DNA of 64,000 nt from Neoceratodus forsteri (lineage: Eukaryota > Chordata > Ceratodontiformes > Ceratodontidae): positions 1,188,403,001 through 1,188,467,000 of the forward strand of contig CM028132.1 in the NCBI GenBank assembly GCA_016271365.2, given 5' to 3'. The notes under the pieces were generated by a model. The model did not search any database and was not told the origin of the DNA. It was given only the letters and a program-made list of their open reading frames with translations. Below, piece by piece: positions 43,590 to 53,832 of this stretch (the stretch's first letter is position 1; every line of letters starts with the position of its first letter). The translations under genes were made by a program, and so were the position numbers.

Positions 43590-44806
43590 TGTTGGATAAC
43601 CGAGTAGGAGAATTTTTATTGTGTAGCAAAATAAACAAACAGAATAAGTATACCATTCAGTCAGGAGAATATAAGCAAAAAATACAGTGAAATCTAAAAA
43701 CAAAAATAGAAAAAAAGAAAAGAAAAATTGAATTTTCATACAATACATAAATCATGAAATCATCCATATCAGTAAGCAAAATTAAAAGCAAAAGAAAAAG
43801 AAAGAAAGGAAATCAAAAGAAGAGAGACAAATAAACATCATAATGACTGCTCTTAGGCAGAGACCGTTCAAAACCGTGGATCGCGATCAGTTTTTGGCCC
43901 CAAATAACTTCTCATTTATATTTGACAAGCCACAGTCACCCATTGCATATCATGTCATTTCTCACATAAAGTAACAACAGAAAATATCTTGGATTCTAAT
44001 CTGTAAATATTTTTAAATTCAGCAATAATTTTACATTCCTAAACTGAAAAACATTTCTGCTGTAATGAAAAGAGGTATCTATTAAGCCATATAGGCCATC
44101 TAAAACATGCAAATAGGATATCAATGGTACTACAGTTCCATTTTTGCCAACCTATCAGATAATGTCCAAAAAATCTTAATATCATAAATCTGTTTATTGT
44201 ATGAAACAATGGTTCAGTCCAAGTGTTTGCTACTAAAACTCAAAAACCTTTCATATAAGAGCAATCAAAAATAAATGGTGATACTTTAGTTTCAACGTGA
44301 TTAAAACAACTTTGTTTTGAACACATTCTGACCTGTAACTGTTTATGCTGCTGGTTACCTTTAACATTTAGTTTATTATGGCGGCATAACCAAATCATGT
44401 CCCACATCTTCTGGGGATCTAGAGCGCCATTAATTGCTATAGCAACTCAGGTCTGAATACAGCAGGAGTCTGCTCAAAGGGTAGAGGTTTTGCATCGGAA
44501 GTATCTAAAATGATCTGATATAAAGCCTTCCTAGGGGAAGTGAGAAACTGTGCATAAGTAATTTTCCAACTGCACAGTTTAGAAAAAAAAGCATCTTTCA
44601 TATAGCCTGGAATAGTTCCGGCAGATTTTAGAACTCTGAGCCTACCTGCCTCCCATGCTTTAAGCTAAACAGAAATAGTACCCAACTAGACCAAGGTAGA
44701 AGCACTAAAGGTTTCAAATTGTTCTGAAAGAACAGACAATGAAAAAAAGTACCAGGTTAATCATGCCCTTGCACCCCTATTAATAGATAAATATGTTATG
44801 TGTGTT
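43590..44806 (-). pseudogene. Tx1-like LINE no. 2: ORF2 C-terminus and 3' end
   Basis: Minus-strand reading: LKSAGTIPGYMKDAFFSKLC, SWKITYAQFLTSPRKALYQI, QKMWDMIWLCRHNKLNVKGN and QQHKQLQVRMCSKQSCFNHV (the Cys/His motif with CSKQSC--H), then an A-rich 3' UTR to about 43600. The nucleotide sequence is plainly homologous to 61600-63165 (for example GCATCTTTCATATAGCCTGG at both 44591 and 62932), which is Tx1-like no. 3. It is interrupted at 44807 by the family A element and continues at 48669. Confidence 0.72.
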
Positions 44807-45599
44807 TTATTTATTTATTTAGCTTTTGTTTACCGGGTAAGTGCACTAGCCATAAAATGACTATTTTCAGGCACAACCCAGGAGAGTACCAACATGCAGA
44901 AACTTAATAGGATAACAAATTATAAGTGCTTTACATACAATGAGTTAGAGAGGATACAGTATATCTGAACATACAAAGTAAAACACTTTACATACAATGA
45001 GTTAAAGTTGATACAATATATCAGAGACATAGAGTAGACCATTCATAAGTTCATAGGTGCCTATCTATGCAATGAATAGAGAGGACCTTGGACAATAAAT
45101 TTTCAGGTGGCACATCATATGAACAGAAACAAGGTACACAAAAACAAAAACAGGTAATACAAAAGGAAGAAATAACCATTGAGAGCAGGGAGTGTCATTA
45201 AGGAAAAGGTCGGTAAGTGAGGAAGATGGGAGCTTGCCATGAAATTAGATTATATGAGTGTACATAAGTGTAAGGGAGATGCCTGCAGTGCAAGATTGTA
45301 TATGGGCAGGGAAAGGGAGCTGGGACAGGCTAAGGCAGTAAGAGGGTTATATAGAGGTGAGGAAATAGTATTGTATGGCCAGAGACATCTGTCATTAGGT
45401 AGGGTGAAAGCCGGAACAGGTATCAGCAATCAGCAGATTTGAGCACAGGTTTCTCTTAAAGCATGTGGGAGCTAGAAAGTCTAATGATGAGGGAAGAGAT
45501 TCCACAGCTGTGGAGCCGCATGTTCAAATACAGCAGTTCCTTTCCTTGTCGGCACCTCGGCAAATTCAGAAAAGGATTTGTCAGCTGTTCGTGAACCAT

Positions 45600-48500
45600 G
45601 GGTGTGTCCTGAGGAACAAACGCTAGCTGCAAGACACCCTAGGGGTTTGATTTCGAATTATCGAATCAATAAGAGAGCTAAAGTAGTATTTCCTACTAGC
45701 TAATGGAGACAGCCAACCAAGATCATTATAAAGCTGACAGTGGTGTTTAAGCCGAGGAGCAGAAGAGGCATAGCGACATATGTTGTTATACATAATATCC
45801 CATCTGAGTAGGTCAGTTTTATGAGCAACCCCAAATAAGGAAGCCCCATAGGTTAGGGTGGGGAGCAGAATCCCCCTTGCAATGGCCATTTTAGCTGATG
45901 GCATGAGCATATAACTAGTCTTATATGCAACACCCAGTTTGGAGTTGACAGCTCTGCAAACAGACTGTACATGAAGATTAAGATCAAGAGTTTGATCTAG
46001 CAGGATGCCCAGGTACTTGAAAGAGGTCACACATTCCAGTAATTGACCTTCTAAGTCCTGCACCATCAGTGCTGTTGTGCAAGCCCGGAGCTTTGGGGCT
46101 GATCCAAGCAGCATGGCTTTAGTTTTGCTAGTGATGACAGCCAGTTTGTGGTCATATAGCCAGTTTTGGATATTGTTAAAGTCAGAGGAAAGGGTTGTGT
46201 TGATAGTGTCTATATTAGTAGAACTTGTATAGATGACAAGATCATCAGCACATAGAATAGCAGAGCAGGATTTTAGAGCAGCTCCAATGTTATTTATATA
46301 AAGAGAGAATAGGAGGGGCCCCTAGGATGGAGCCCTGAGGTACACCAATGTTAATGGTGGTACTGTTCAATAGAGAGGAATAAAATTTCACCACTTGAGT
46401 TCTATTTGTCAGGTAGCTTTCATACCAGTCAACAACAGAGGAGGAGAAATGCAGGTGTTGAAAGCGAGGAGAGAAGCAAAGTGTGATCAACAAGGTCAAA
46501 AGCCTTTGTGAGGTCAATAAAGACAGCCCCAGTCAGATTGCTAGTATCCATTTTTGAAAGAGTGTCAGTGGTGAATTTAAGGAGTGCAGTCGTTGTGCTA
46601 TGTCCTTTCCTGAAGCCATGTTGGGTATCCGAGAGCAGGCTGTGCTTAAGTAGATAGTCAGTTGTCTGAGTTGCGACAATTTTCTCCAGGATTTTGCTCA
46701 GTGCTGAGAGTATGGCAATTGGTCTGTAGTTCATGACAACCTTAGGATCCCCCTTTTTAAGTACAGGTGTGATCCGAGCAGCTTTCCAGAGGTCAGGGAC
46801 CACTCCACCTGAAAGTGATAATGTATAAATTTTGGCCAATGGTAGTGCAATAAGGGGAGCTGCAAGTTTCAAGAGGTGGGGTTCAAGGGAGTCTGATCCA
46901 GAGCTTGTATGATCAGAGATGGACCTCAGGAGCTTCAGGACTTCCTTTCTAGACACAGCCTTAAAATAGAATGGAGGAGTATAAGGAGGCACAGGGGACA
47001 ACACTTCCAACTTATCCAGACAGGTTCCTTATGAGGAGTGGGAGGACACTGCAGCGGATTGAAGGAAGAGGTATATTGGGAGAGATCAGAGAATGCAGGT
47101 TGAAAGAATTAGCTATGGTTTGTGAGTCATTGCAATGCACATCATTTGTCAGTGTATCACTAGGGTAGTTGACTATGAGGGATCCTAGGAAGGATTTGAT
47201 GTGACCAGAATTTTCTGGGATCATTGGCGAGTTAATCAGTAGGTCTTTACAGTGCTCGCTCTTAGCAGCTCTGACTTGTTTTTTACATGAATTCCGTAGT
47301 ATACGGTAAGCGTTGAAATCTGTTTGCTGGCCTGATGTTTTGTAGCGCTTCCAGAGTTTATTTCTAAAGCGCAAACTTTTGAGCAAGTCTTTGTTTAGCC
47401 ATCTTGTTTGTTTACCCCTCACTCTCCGGGTGATCTTTGGGGCATGTTTACATTGAACTGTAAGGAATTTAGTGATGAAGAGGTTAACAGCATCCTGAGA
47501 ACAGTGTGATAGATAGATCTCCGACCAATCAATTCTGGAGATGTCATACAGAAACACCTCTTGGTCTAAGTGAGCAAAGTTTGTGAGAGTGATGAGACGT
47601 GGTGGAGGAGATGGAGGTGCCCCCAAGGACAGGATGCAGAAAGTAGGAGAATGGTTGGTTAAGGCATCAGCAAGAGTACCAGTGGCTGAGATGTGTTCGA
47701 TCCAGTTTACCAGCACCCAATCCTATAGTGTGCCTAGTGGTGATGAAGACAAACTTCTAGTTGGCACTGTTACCATCTGATGTAGGTTGTAGCTATGAGT
47801 CAGATATTGAAGAGAACTGAGAGCTGCCCCAAGCCAGTTTAAGTTTAGGTCCCTAAGATGACAACCTCATTATGATTAAAATTCTGAGAGGTATTTTGCA
47901 ACAGGTACTCTAGACCCACAATCCCTCCCGCTGGGGGGTTATATGCACAGATAACATGCAGTTTCTTGGCTCCCAAAGCAAGGGTAGCATGCAAGTATTC
48001 ACATACCGATTGAGCATCCGGGATAGCGAGAAGAGAGACAGATTATTTTTGTAGTACAGAGCAATTCCACCACCACGTTTGTTCAATATCCTATGCCTTC
48101 GAATAATAGAGTAATTTGGCAGGGAGCAGAGGGAGTCAGTAACCGATGGTTTTAGCCAGGTCTCAGTGAGACAGAGGATTTCAGGATTGTACAGTTTGAC
48201 CCATGACTCCAGTTCCACAAAGTGACACATCAAACTTCTTATATTCAAGTGTGCAATTAACAGCCCATATTTGGATATACTATGTATGTCATCTGCTGAG
48301 AAATAAGCATCTAGTGGCCCAGGATTTGTCTCTATATCCCCAGATAGCAGAATGGCAATGATGACAAGGAACCGCAGCCCCACATTTAGAAAAGGATGGG
48401 ATAATGCAGACTTGTTCCATAGTTTCCTAAACATATAGAGAGAATGGTAGGGACAACCCTTTTTGTAGAGAAGAAGATTAGTTTGTAGTATCCTTGTATT

Positions 48501-48650
48501 ATAAACAATAAGGTTGGAGAAAGTAAAATCATAGTGCTCAGTCCTAGATTTATTTGAGCCATCCTCATTCCATAAGGATAGTGTAATTTTGTCAAGGCAA
48601 AGTATGACAAAAAAAGTTATGAGGGCAACCCCCAGACAGCTGTTGGACAT
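45600..48650 (-). pseudogene. Family A ORF2: 2A peptide, endonuclease, reverse transcriptase
   Basis: Minus strand. Residues 1-112: MSNSCLGVALITFFVILC..., a hydrophobic run RFLVIIAILL, then SGDIETNPGP. Endonuclease: GLLIAHLNIRSLMCHFVELE, PEILCLTETWLKPSVTDSLC, RGGGIALYYKNN. A frameshift follows, then LADALTNHSPTFC and the linker NKLWKRYKTSG. RT: MNYRPIAILSALSKILEKIV, QHGFRKGHSTTTALLKFTTD, IDLTKAFDLVDHTLL, GVPQGSILG, LCADDLVIY (box CADD, 46241-46252) and YLGILLDQTLDLNLHVQSVC. The C-terminus ends near 45600. Four or more frames are needed, so it is inactive. The CR1/L2 group is clear; the exact clade is uncertain. Confidence 0.85.
48315..48341 (-). promoter_or_regulatory. 2A ribosome-skipping motif GDIETNPGP
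   Basis: Codons GGG GAT ATA GAG ACA AAT CCT GGG CCA on the minus strand give GDIETNPGP at residues 104-112, an exact match to the D-(V/I)-E-x-N-P-G-P core. At 2A motifs the ribosome fails to form the last Gly-Pro bond and yields two products. 2A motifs are known in some non-LTR retrotransposons of the CR1, L2 and Rex1 groups and in trypanosome L1Tc. The preceding FLVIIAILLS is hydrophobic, like reported 2A-signal sequences. The motif is still intact although the ORF is broken downstream. Confidence 0.85.
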
Positions 48651-48668
48651 GGTGTGACTGTTGGTACT

Positions 48669-48940
48669 TCAATTGACTTCTCCAAAAAGCTTGGGATAAA
48701 ATACTAAGTAGTGATGTCACCAAGGATGAAGGTAGAGGAGATATGTAGTTTATGTAAAGAAATACTGGGATTAAAATGTTGTTATTAAATACTTTTTTTT
48801 CCCTGCCTAGTTGCCACCTATTCCAGTTATTTGCTTTTTGTTTGCCTAAGCTTAATTTGCAGCCCAATTACGTTTTGCCAAATCCTCAGATCCAAACAGG
48901 ATACCTAAAAAGTTCTTATAGACTTGGTTAAAAGTTTTAT
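48669..48940 (-). pseudogene. Tx1-like LINE no. 2: short ORF2 segment
   Basis: About 270 bp that aligns by eye with 63180-63345 of Tx1-like no. 3 (shared AAAGAAATACTGGGATTAAA at 48757 versus AAAGAAACACTGGGATTAAA at 63268, and GCCACCTATTCCAGTTATTT). It is trapped between the family A element and the V-SINE. Coding content is too decayed to read on its own. Confidence 0.6.
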
Positions 48941-48949
48941 GTTATTTAT

Positions 48950-49405
48950 TGTGTCAGCGTGGCTCAGTTGGTAGCACATCTGCCTCTGGACCAGAAGATC
49001 ATGGGTTCTTGTCCCACACCAGGATTGGACTTGCACCTAAAAAATTGCTGGCATCCGAGTGCAGTATTGGGGGGGGGTGCTGTACTGCTGGGGTGTGCTG
49101 TCCTTCGGATGAGACGTTAAACCGAGGTCCCTTCTGCACATCCTGGTGTTGTCCTAGTGGGTGTCCAGGTGGAAGTAAAAGAACCCAGGGCACTCTTCGC
49201 AAAAGAGCAGGGAGCATTCCCAGTGTGCTGGCCAACATTCCCCTTCCCATAAACCAGTTCATGCAATTATCCAGGCTGTGTGTGGGTGGGTGATGATGTG
49301 CAATATGGCCGCCACCACACATTCAGTCACTTCACTACCAGTCTAGCATTGCTTGTAAAGTGCTTTGGGATACTGTGTATGAAAAACGCTGATTCTTCTT
49401 GATTC
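48950..49405 (+). mobile_element. V-SINE-type SINE, copy C (most complete)
   Basis: tRNA-like head TCAGCGTGGCTCAGTTGGTA, CATCTGCCTCTGGACCAG, B-box-like ATGGGTTCTTGTCCC; central block GTGCTGTCCTTCGGATGAGA then CGTTAAACCGAGGTCC; and a tail GCAATATGGCCGCCACCACA to TGTAAAGTGCTTTGGGATAC, ending in two GATTCTTCTT repeats at 49389-49408. The centre and tail match vertebrate V-SINEs, whose tails derive from an L2-type LINE. It sits in Tx1-like no. 2 ORF2. It is not a functional tRNA gene, because the anticodon arm and acceptor pairing are lost. Confidence 0.82.
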
Positions 49406-49439
49406 TTCTTATTACAGACAGGAAGGAACATGGAAGGAA

Positions 49440-50219
49440 CATTTGTCCCCTAATCCTCATCCAGCACATTTTGGTAAATTGAATGCACACCAGAAAGCAA
49501 ACCGAATACTTTAAACCATTTTATTGCAGTTTTGGCACATAATTCATTTTTAACCACTGGGCACACATCATCCATGTATGCCAAAGAGTTGTAGATCATA
49601 TTATTGGCTCTATGATGCCGGTTTGACAACACTTTTGTCAACCGGCATCACATCGACAGCATTTATGTCACCATTTGTCTCCTGGTCCTATTTTTGCATT
49701 TGGGGCTTTGCCCCCCAACCCCCCTGTACTTAGGATTATCAACTCCAGTTGGAGTTGATTCGGGGAGGGGGTGCAGGACTGGGAGACAGTGTGCCCCTGT
49801 GTCAGGTGCACCAACACAACAGCCTGTTGGCAACCTGTTGATTTTGTTGACAGGTTGGTAGGTCACTGTGTTGGTATTGCTGTCAGGGGGGGCATACCCA
49901 TTTGATCTTCCTCAATATTTAATGTAAAAAATTGAGGGTCTTGTTCTATTTTCCTTAACCTGGGGTTCAAACACAAGACATACAATGTAGGGCTTAAAGG
50001 GCAACCCTGTCTCACTCCTCTATTTACATGGCACACAGTGTCAAGCCTCCCATTAACTAATGGGGTAACCAGTGATGTCTGGTACATACAGTACACTGTA
50101 ACCAAAAGATAAAAGGGGGGGAGAGGATTCCATATTTCCCTAGAACAGACCAGAGAAAGCCATGGGATACAAAAGTCAAATGGTTTTATTCTATCCAAAG
50201 ATAGTAAAAACCCTTCCAC
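49440..50219 (-). pseudogene. Tx1-like LINE no. 2: RT catalytic part
   Basis: Minus-strand reading EGFLLSLDRIKPFDF (the usual LDQEKAFD), YCMYQTSLVTPLVNGRLDTV, NRGVRQGCPLSPTLYVLCLN; then, after about 200 bp of unrelated sequence, LAYMDDVCPVVKNELCAKTA with YMDD at 49567-49578 and VFGLLSGVHSIYQNVL. The gap (about 49640-49860) includes a palindrome at 49614-49649. The upstream half is at 52195 onward, beyond the nested family A copies. Confidence 0.75.
49614..49649. repeat. Imperfect palindrome GATGCCGGTT...AACCGGCATC
   Basis: GATGCCGGTTTGACAA pairs with TTGTCAACCGGCATC with a one-base bulge and a 5-base centre. It marks the left edge of the segment that splits the Tx1-like RT. It may be the end of a small foldback element or MITE. 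No right-hand counterpart was defined. Confidence 0.5.
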
Positions 50220-52194
50220 TTATTTATTTGCTTTTGATTACCAGATAGGTGCACTAGTCATAGAAAAGCCCTATTTTCAGGCACAACCCAGAACAATACA
50301 AGGCAAATTGCAGTCATAAATGCTGAGCAAGAAAAAGTACAGAGTTTACAATAGAAAAAGAACAAGTGGCAGGGAAAAACAACACATGGCACTAAATATT
50401 ATGTATCAGACCACATATTCTAAGAGTACATTTCCTCTATCAGATTTGGTTGTGGTTAGGAATTCATTGGTTAATTTGAGATCAAACAGGGGGATTGTTT
50501 TGGAAGCCAACATAGTTAAAAACAAATATGATACTCGATCATTTGTATCTGTTGCTCCAAGTTTGCAGAATGATCTGCCATTTTCCTTACATTCCGCTTC
50601 CTCTCTGCCTGGATTTAAAGCCAAATTTAAAAATCATTTGTTGTCTTTAGATGTATGTCACTGTAATATTTGATATTTTGCGTGCTGCAGATTTTCATAT
50701 CTGTATTTGTTTTACAATTTTTAATATTTGTATTGTTGTTTGTCTGGGTTGGCCCTGAAGAAGGGCTTCTGCCCAGTGTCCTTACCCAGTTAACAAAGTT
50801 AAAATAAAATAAATAAAAATAAATATTATACAACCGTAATGTACAATAAGTCCTAGAGATAATTATTACACAGCAGCAAAGTACAATAAGCAAAAACAGT
50901 AGATACACAGTCTCTGAAGAACATCAGCAGGGCAAATAAGATAAAACTTTTTTTGTAAGATCAAGTACAGAACAGTTGACTGTTGCCAGCATGTGGGAGG
51001 AACTAAGTTATCAGCATTGAAGGAGGGAGATAGATAGTTCATAACAGTGGAGTTTTAGGAGAAAACAGACTTGAGGCAATAATCAGTAAGTGTGAATGGT
51101 GTAAGGCTAAAAGGACTAGAATGGGACTAGCACTGATGGAGAAGGGTCAAGAAGAGTTCAGGAAGGAAAGAAGCAAGTGCAGGGGTCGATTGGTAGGAGG
51201 TGACCTCGTAGCATACGCTTGAAGCTAGAATTAGTAGGGGAGAGATGGATAGCAATTGGTAACGAGTTCCAGTAAAGAGGTGCAAAGTGAGAAAAAGCCT
51301 GAGCTCCCATAGCAGTTTTACATCTAGGAACTTTAAGAAGGCTCTGATCCCCAGAGCAGAGGGCGTAGTGGGGGCTTGGTTGAATCAGCATCTGGGCTAG
51401 TGTGTTGGGAATGCCAGAGCGAGAGATACTGTCAAGTCAGGGGACCAAGAGAATAGAGATAGTCTGCAGTAGGGGAGAGTCAATGAAGGCTACTGTATAG
51501 CTGGCAGTGATGAGTAAAGCGATGTGAGGCAAGAGCAAAATAATAGATATTAAATGTGGTTTCCCACTTATGGAGACTAGCTTTGGTGGCACCAACATAA
51601 GTCACAAAGCCATAAGTGAGAGCAGGAAGAAGTATTCCCTGGGCAATAGCAATTTTGGCGGAGGGCGTTAGAGCATGGTAGTTTGGTAGGCCAGTCCAAT
51701 TTTTGGAGTTGATGGCCTTGCAGGTGATGGTGATGTGGAGGTTGAAATCAAGAGCAGGGTCTAGGTTAATGCCCAGATATTTGGAAGAGTTGACATTTTC
51801 AAGGTGGGAGCCTTCATAGCAGGAGACTGATAGCTGTCCATGGTAGTTTCTTAATCTAGGAGCAGACCCAAAGAGCATACATTGAGTTTTACTAGAGTTA
51901 AGTACTAATTTGTTGCTAGAAAGCCAAACTTGGATGCGATGAAAATCAGAAGAAAGAGTAGCGTTAAGGTCAGTGATATCCTTAGAGCTGTAGTAGAGAA
52001 CAAGATTATCAGCATAGAGCAGAGATAAGCATTTAGTGGTATTGAGAGAGATGTCATTGATAAAGATGGAAAAAAGAAGGGGGCCAAGTATGAATCCTTG
52101 GGTTACCCCAATGTTGATAGTGGAGAGCTCAGAGGTAGCAGAGCTATATGTGATGTATTGCTGCCTGTCAGTTAAGTAGCTGTCATGCCAGGCT
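50220..52194 (-). mobile_element. Family A LINE, 5'-truncated minus copy
   Basis: Minus-strand RT: SYLTDRQQYITYSSATS, NIGVTQGFILGPLLFSIFIN, LLYADNLVLYYSS (box YADN, 52005-52016), SKYLGINLDPALDFNLHITI and PSAKIAIAQGILLPALTYGF, then the C-terminal block AFSHFAPLYWNSLPIAIHL and SFKRMLRGHLL. The 3' tail at 50220-50290 (complement of GCACAACCCAG, GGTGCACTAG, TATTTATTTG) matches the tail of the copy at 44807. It splits the RT of Tx1-like no. 2 and itself contains a plus-strand relative at 50403-50819. Confidence 0.8.
50403..50819 (+). mobile_element. Family A-like LINE, short 3' copy nested in another
   Basis: A 417-bp insertion flanked by a perfect 10-bp TSD, TAAATATTAT (50393-50402 and 50820-50829). 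It encodes the ORF2 C-terminus (NKYDTRSFVSVAPSLQNDLP, SASSLPGFKAKFKNHLLS), then a 3' UTR with the stem-loop GGCCCTGAAGAAGGGC and an (AAATA)n tail. It is inserted in the 3' UTR of the minus copy 50220-52194 in opposite orientation. Confidence 0.8.
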
Positions 52195-53605
52195 ACAACT
52201 TCAAATTTGATTTAAAGTTTCCACATTCCACTACTTCTCGTATTAGAATTAAATGATCTTGTATAACTCTACCTGGAACGGAACAGGCCTGAGACTGGGA
52301 TAGCAGATGGTTCATGACTTGTAATAGTCTAGTTGTTAGAATTTTAGAAATAATTTTCAACTCTGTATTTAAAAGACAGATTGGTCTCCAATTAGATAAA
52401 TCATTTTTGTCAGCTGATTTACACAGAAATATAATCAAGATATCTTTCCTGCTAGGAACCAATGTGTTATTATTTAGTACCAAATTAATCATGTGAGTCA
52501 GTTCTTTAATAATTGAAGGGTATACTAATTTGTAAACTTCACTGGTTAAGACATCCTTACCTGGTGCTGTATCTGAGTTTAAGGAATGTATTGCTGGTTT
52601 CAATTCTGATTCAGAAATTTTGGAAGTCAGTATAGGGAGGAGATTCTGTGGTACTTGTGGTAGCTGCAGGTCTAAAAAATGGCTGTCTTCCAAAAGTTGA
52701 CATAAAACCTTGCCCAAACAATTGCTTCGTATAACTAGTAGCCCCCTTTAGAATGCTATTTCAGTTTGTCTAGTACCTTGATCCAATTTTACGCTTTTCA
52801 TATTTTTCCTCTTAATCCTATGTTTACAAGGCTCATAAGGGCATACCATGGATTGTTTGCTTTGAGTGCCATATTTTTGTTTGCTGTGCAACTTCTGTGA
52901 CTTATTCAAATGATAATGAGTCATTTCAGATTTAAGTAATGAAATTTGATTCTGAAAATTGTGACCTGTCTCAATTGCAATTGCAGCCTTTGCAAATGAT
53001 CTTGGTTCATAAGGTACTTGAAATACTCCAATTTCTTATGCCTTTGACCCCATTTAAAAAAAAAAAAAAAAATTTTTGATTTCTATTTTTGTGTCCTCCC
53101 ACCAGAACATATAGGAGTCATAACATATCCATACAGATTGAGGGGCAGTCATAAGTTCCACTGAAGCTGTGTGTATTTCATTATCCTTCAAAAGTACTGG
53201 ATTTAACCTCCAGACTCCTGGGCCATGCTGGGATGATGTATATCCCCTCATAGTGATCAGTACCATATTGTGATCTGAGAATTCCATGGGACATGAGATA
53301 GCAGATGACAATGAAAGAAAAGTTGAGGTGAAAAATAGTCTATTCTTGTGGCTAGTTGATCCCCAAAAAGTTGGAGTTCTCAGTTTGTTAACTTTATAAA
53401 ATTGCAACTGATAACCTGGCTGTGGAGATAAGAGAAGATAGAAATGACATATTGCAAAACTGCTTTTTTGTTCTAGTATTTACACCAGAGTCCAACAGGC
53501 TAAGGCCACTGTTAAAGTCTCCTCCAAATTTTACAGATTTTGAAGTAAAGAGGAATGGCTGAATAATTTGGAGCAAATCAGTTCCAGTCACTTAGGACAG
53601 GTGGG

Positions 53606-53686
<81 letters not shown>

Positions 53687-53832
53687 ATGTGATACACTTA
53701 ATTATATTTGCACATCCAGTAACAAAACCCTGCCAGGACTCAAATCCATAAGTTTTATTACTTTTATATCCCTATTATGAAAAAGAATCCCCACTCCTGA
53801 ACAGACATCTGATCCAAGAGACCAAAATGACA
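52195..53832 (-). pseudogene. Tx1-like LINE no. 2: endonuclease end, linker, RT first half
   Basis: Minus-strand reading from high to low: SDVCSGVGILFHNRDIKVIK, LSPGRVLLLDVQI, SVKFGGDFNSGLSLLDSG (endonuclease Asp/Asn motif), PMEFSDHNMVLITM, GPGVWRLNPVLLKDNEIH; then LPQVPQNLLPILTSKISESE, LNSDTAPGKDVLTSEVYKLV, DLSNWRPICLLNTELKIISK and SQSQACSVPGRVIQDHLILI, up to GNFKSNLK at the family A junction. A (TA)n tract at 53611-53686 sits inside the endonuclease. Several frames and stops. Strong fit to the Tx1/L1 superfamily. Confidence 0.8.
53611..53686. repeat. (TA)n microsatellite
   Basis: Some 38 uninterrupted TA units within the Tx1-like endonuclease remnant. Cruciform-prone and likely polymorphic. 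Confidence 0.97.

Larger units (their letters stand above)
44807..48668 (-). mobile_element. Family A LINE, near full length, with N-terminal 2A motif
   Basis: A 3.86-kb minus-strand LINE inserted in Tx1-like no. 2. Comparison with Tx1-like no. 3 (63165-63185) places both ends. The 3' end has GGGTTGTGCCTGAAAATAGT, GCACTTACCCGGTAAACAAA and a (AAATA)n tail at 44807-44820. The 5' end lies only about 18 bp before the ATG at 48650, so some 5' UTR may be missing. The 3' UTR holds a tandem pair of about 59 bp (TTTACATACAATGAGTTA at 44931 and 44989). Confidence 0.85.

Noticed and set aside
48955..49030. tRNA gene
   Set aside because: It is the tRNA-like head of a V-SINE. The rest of the SINE follows and cloverleaf pairing is not kept.
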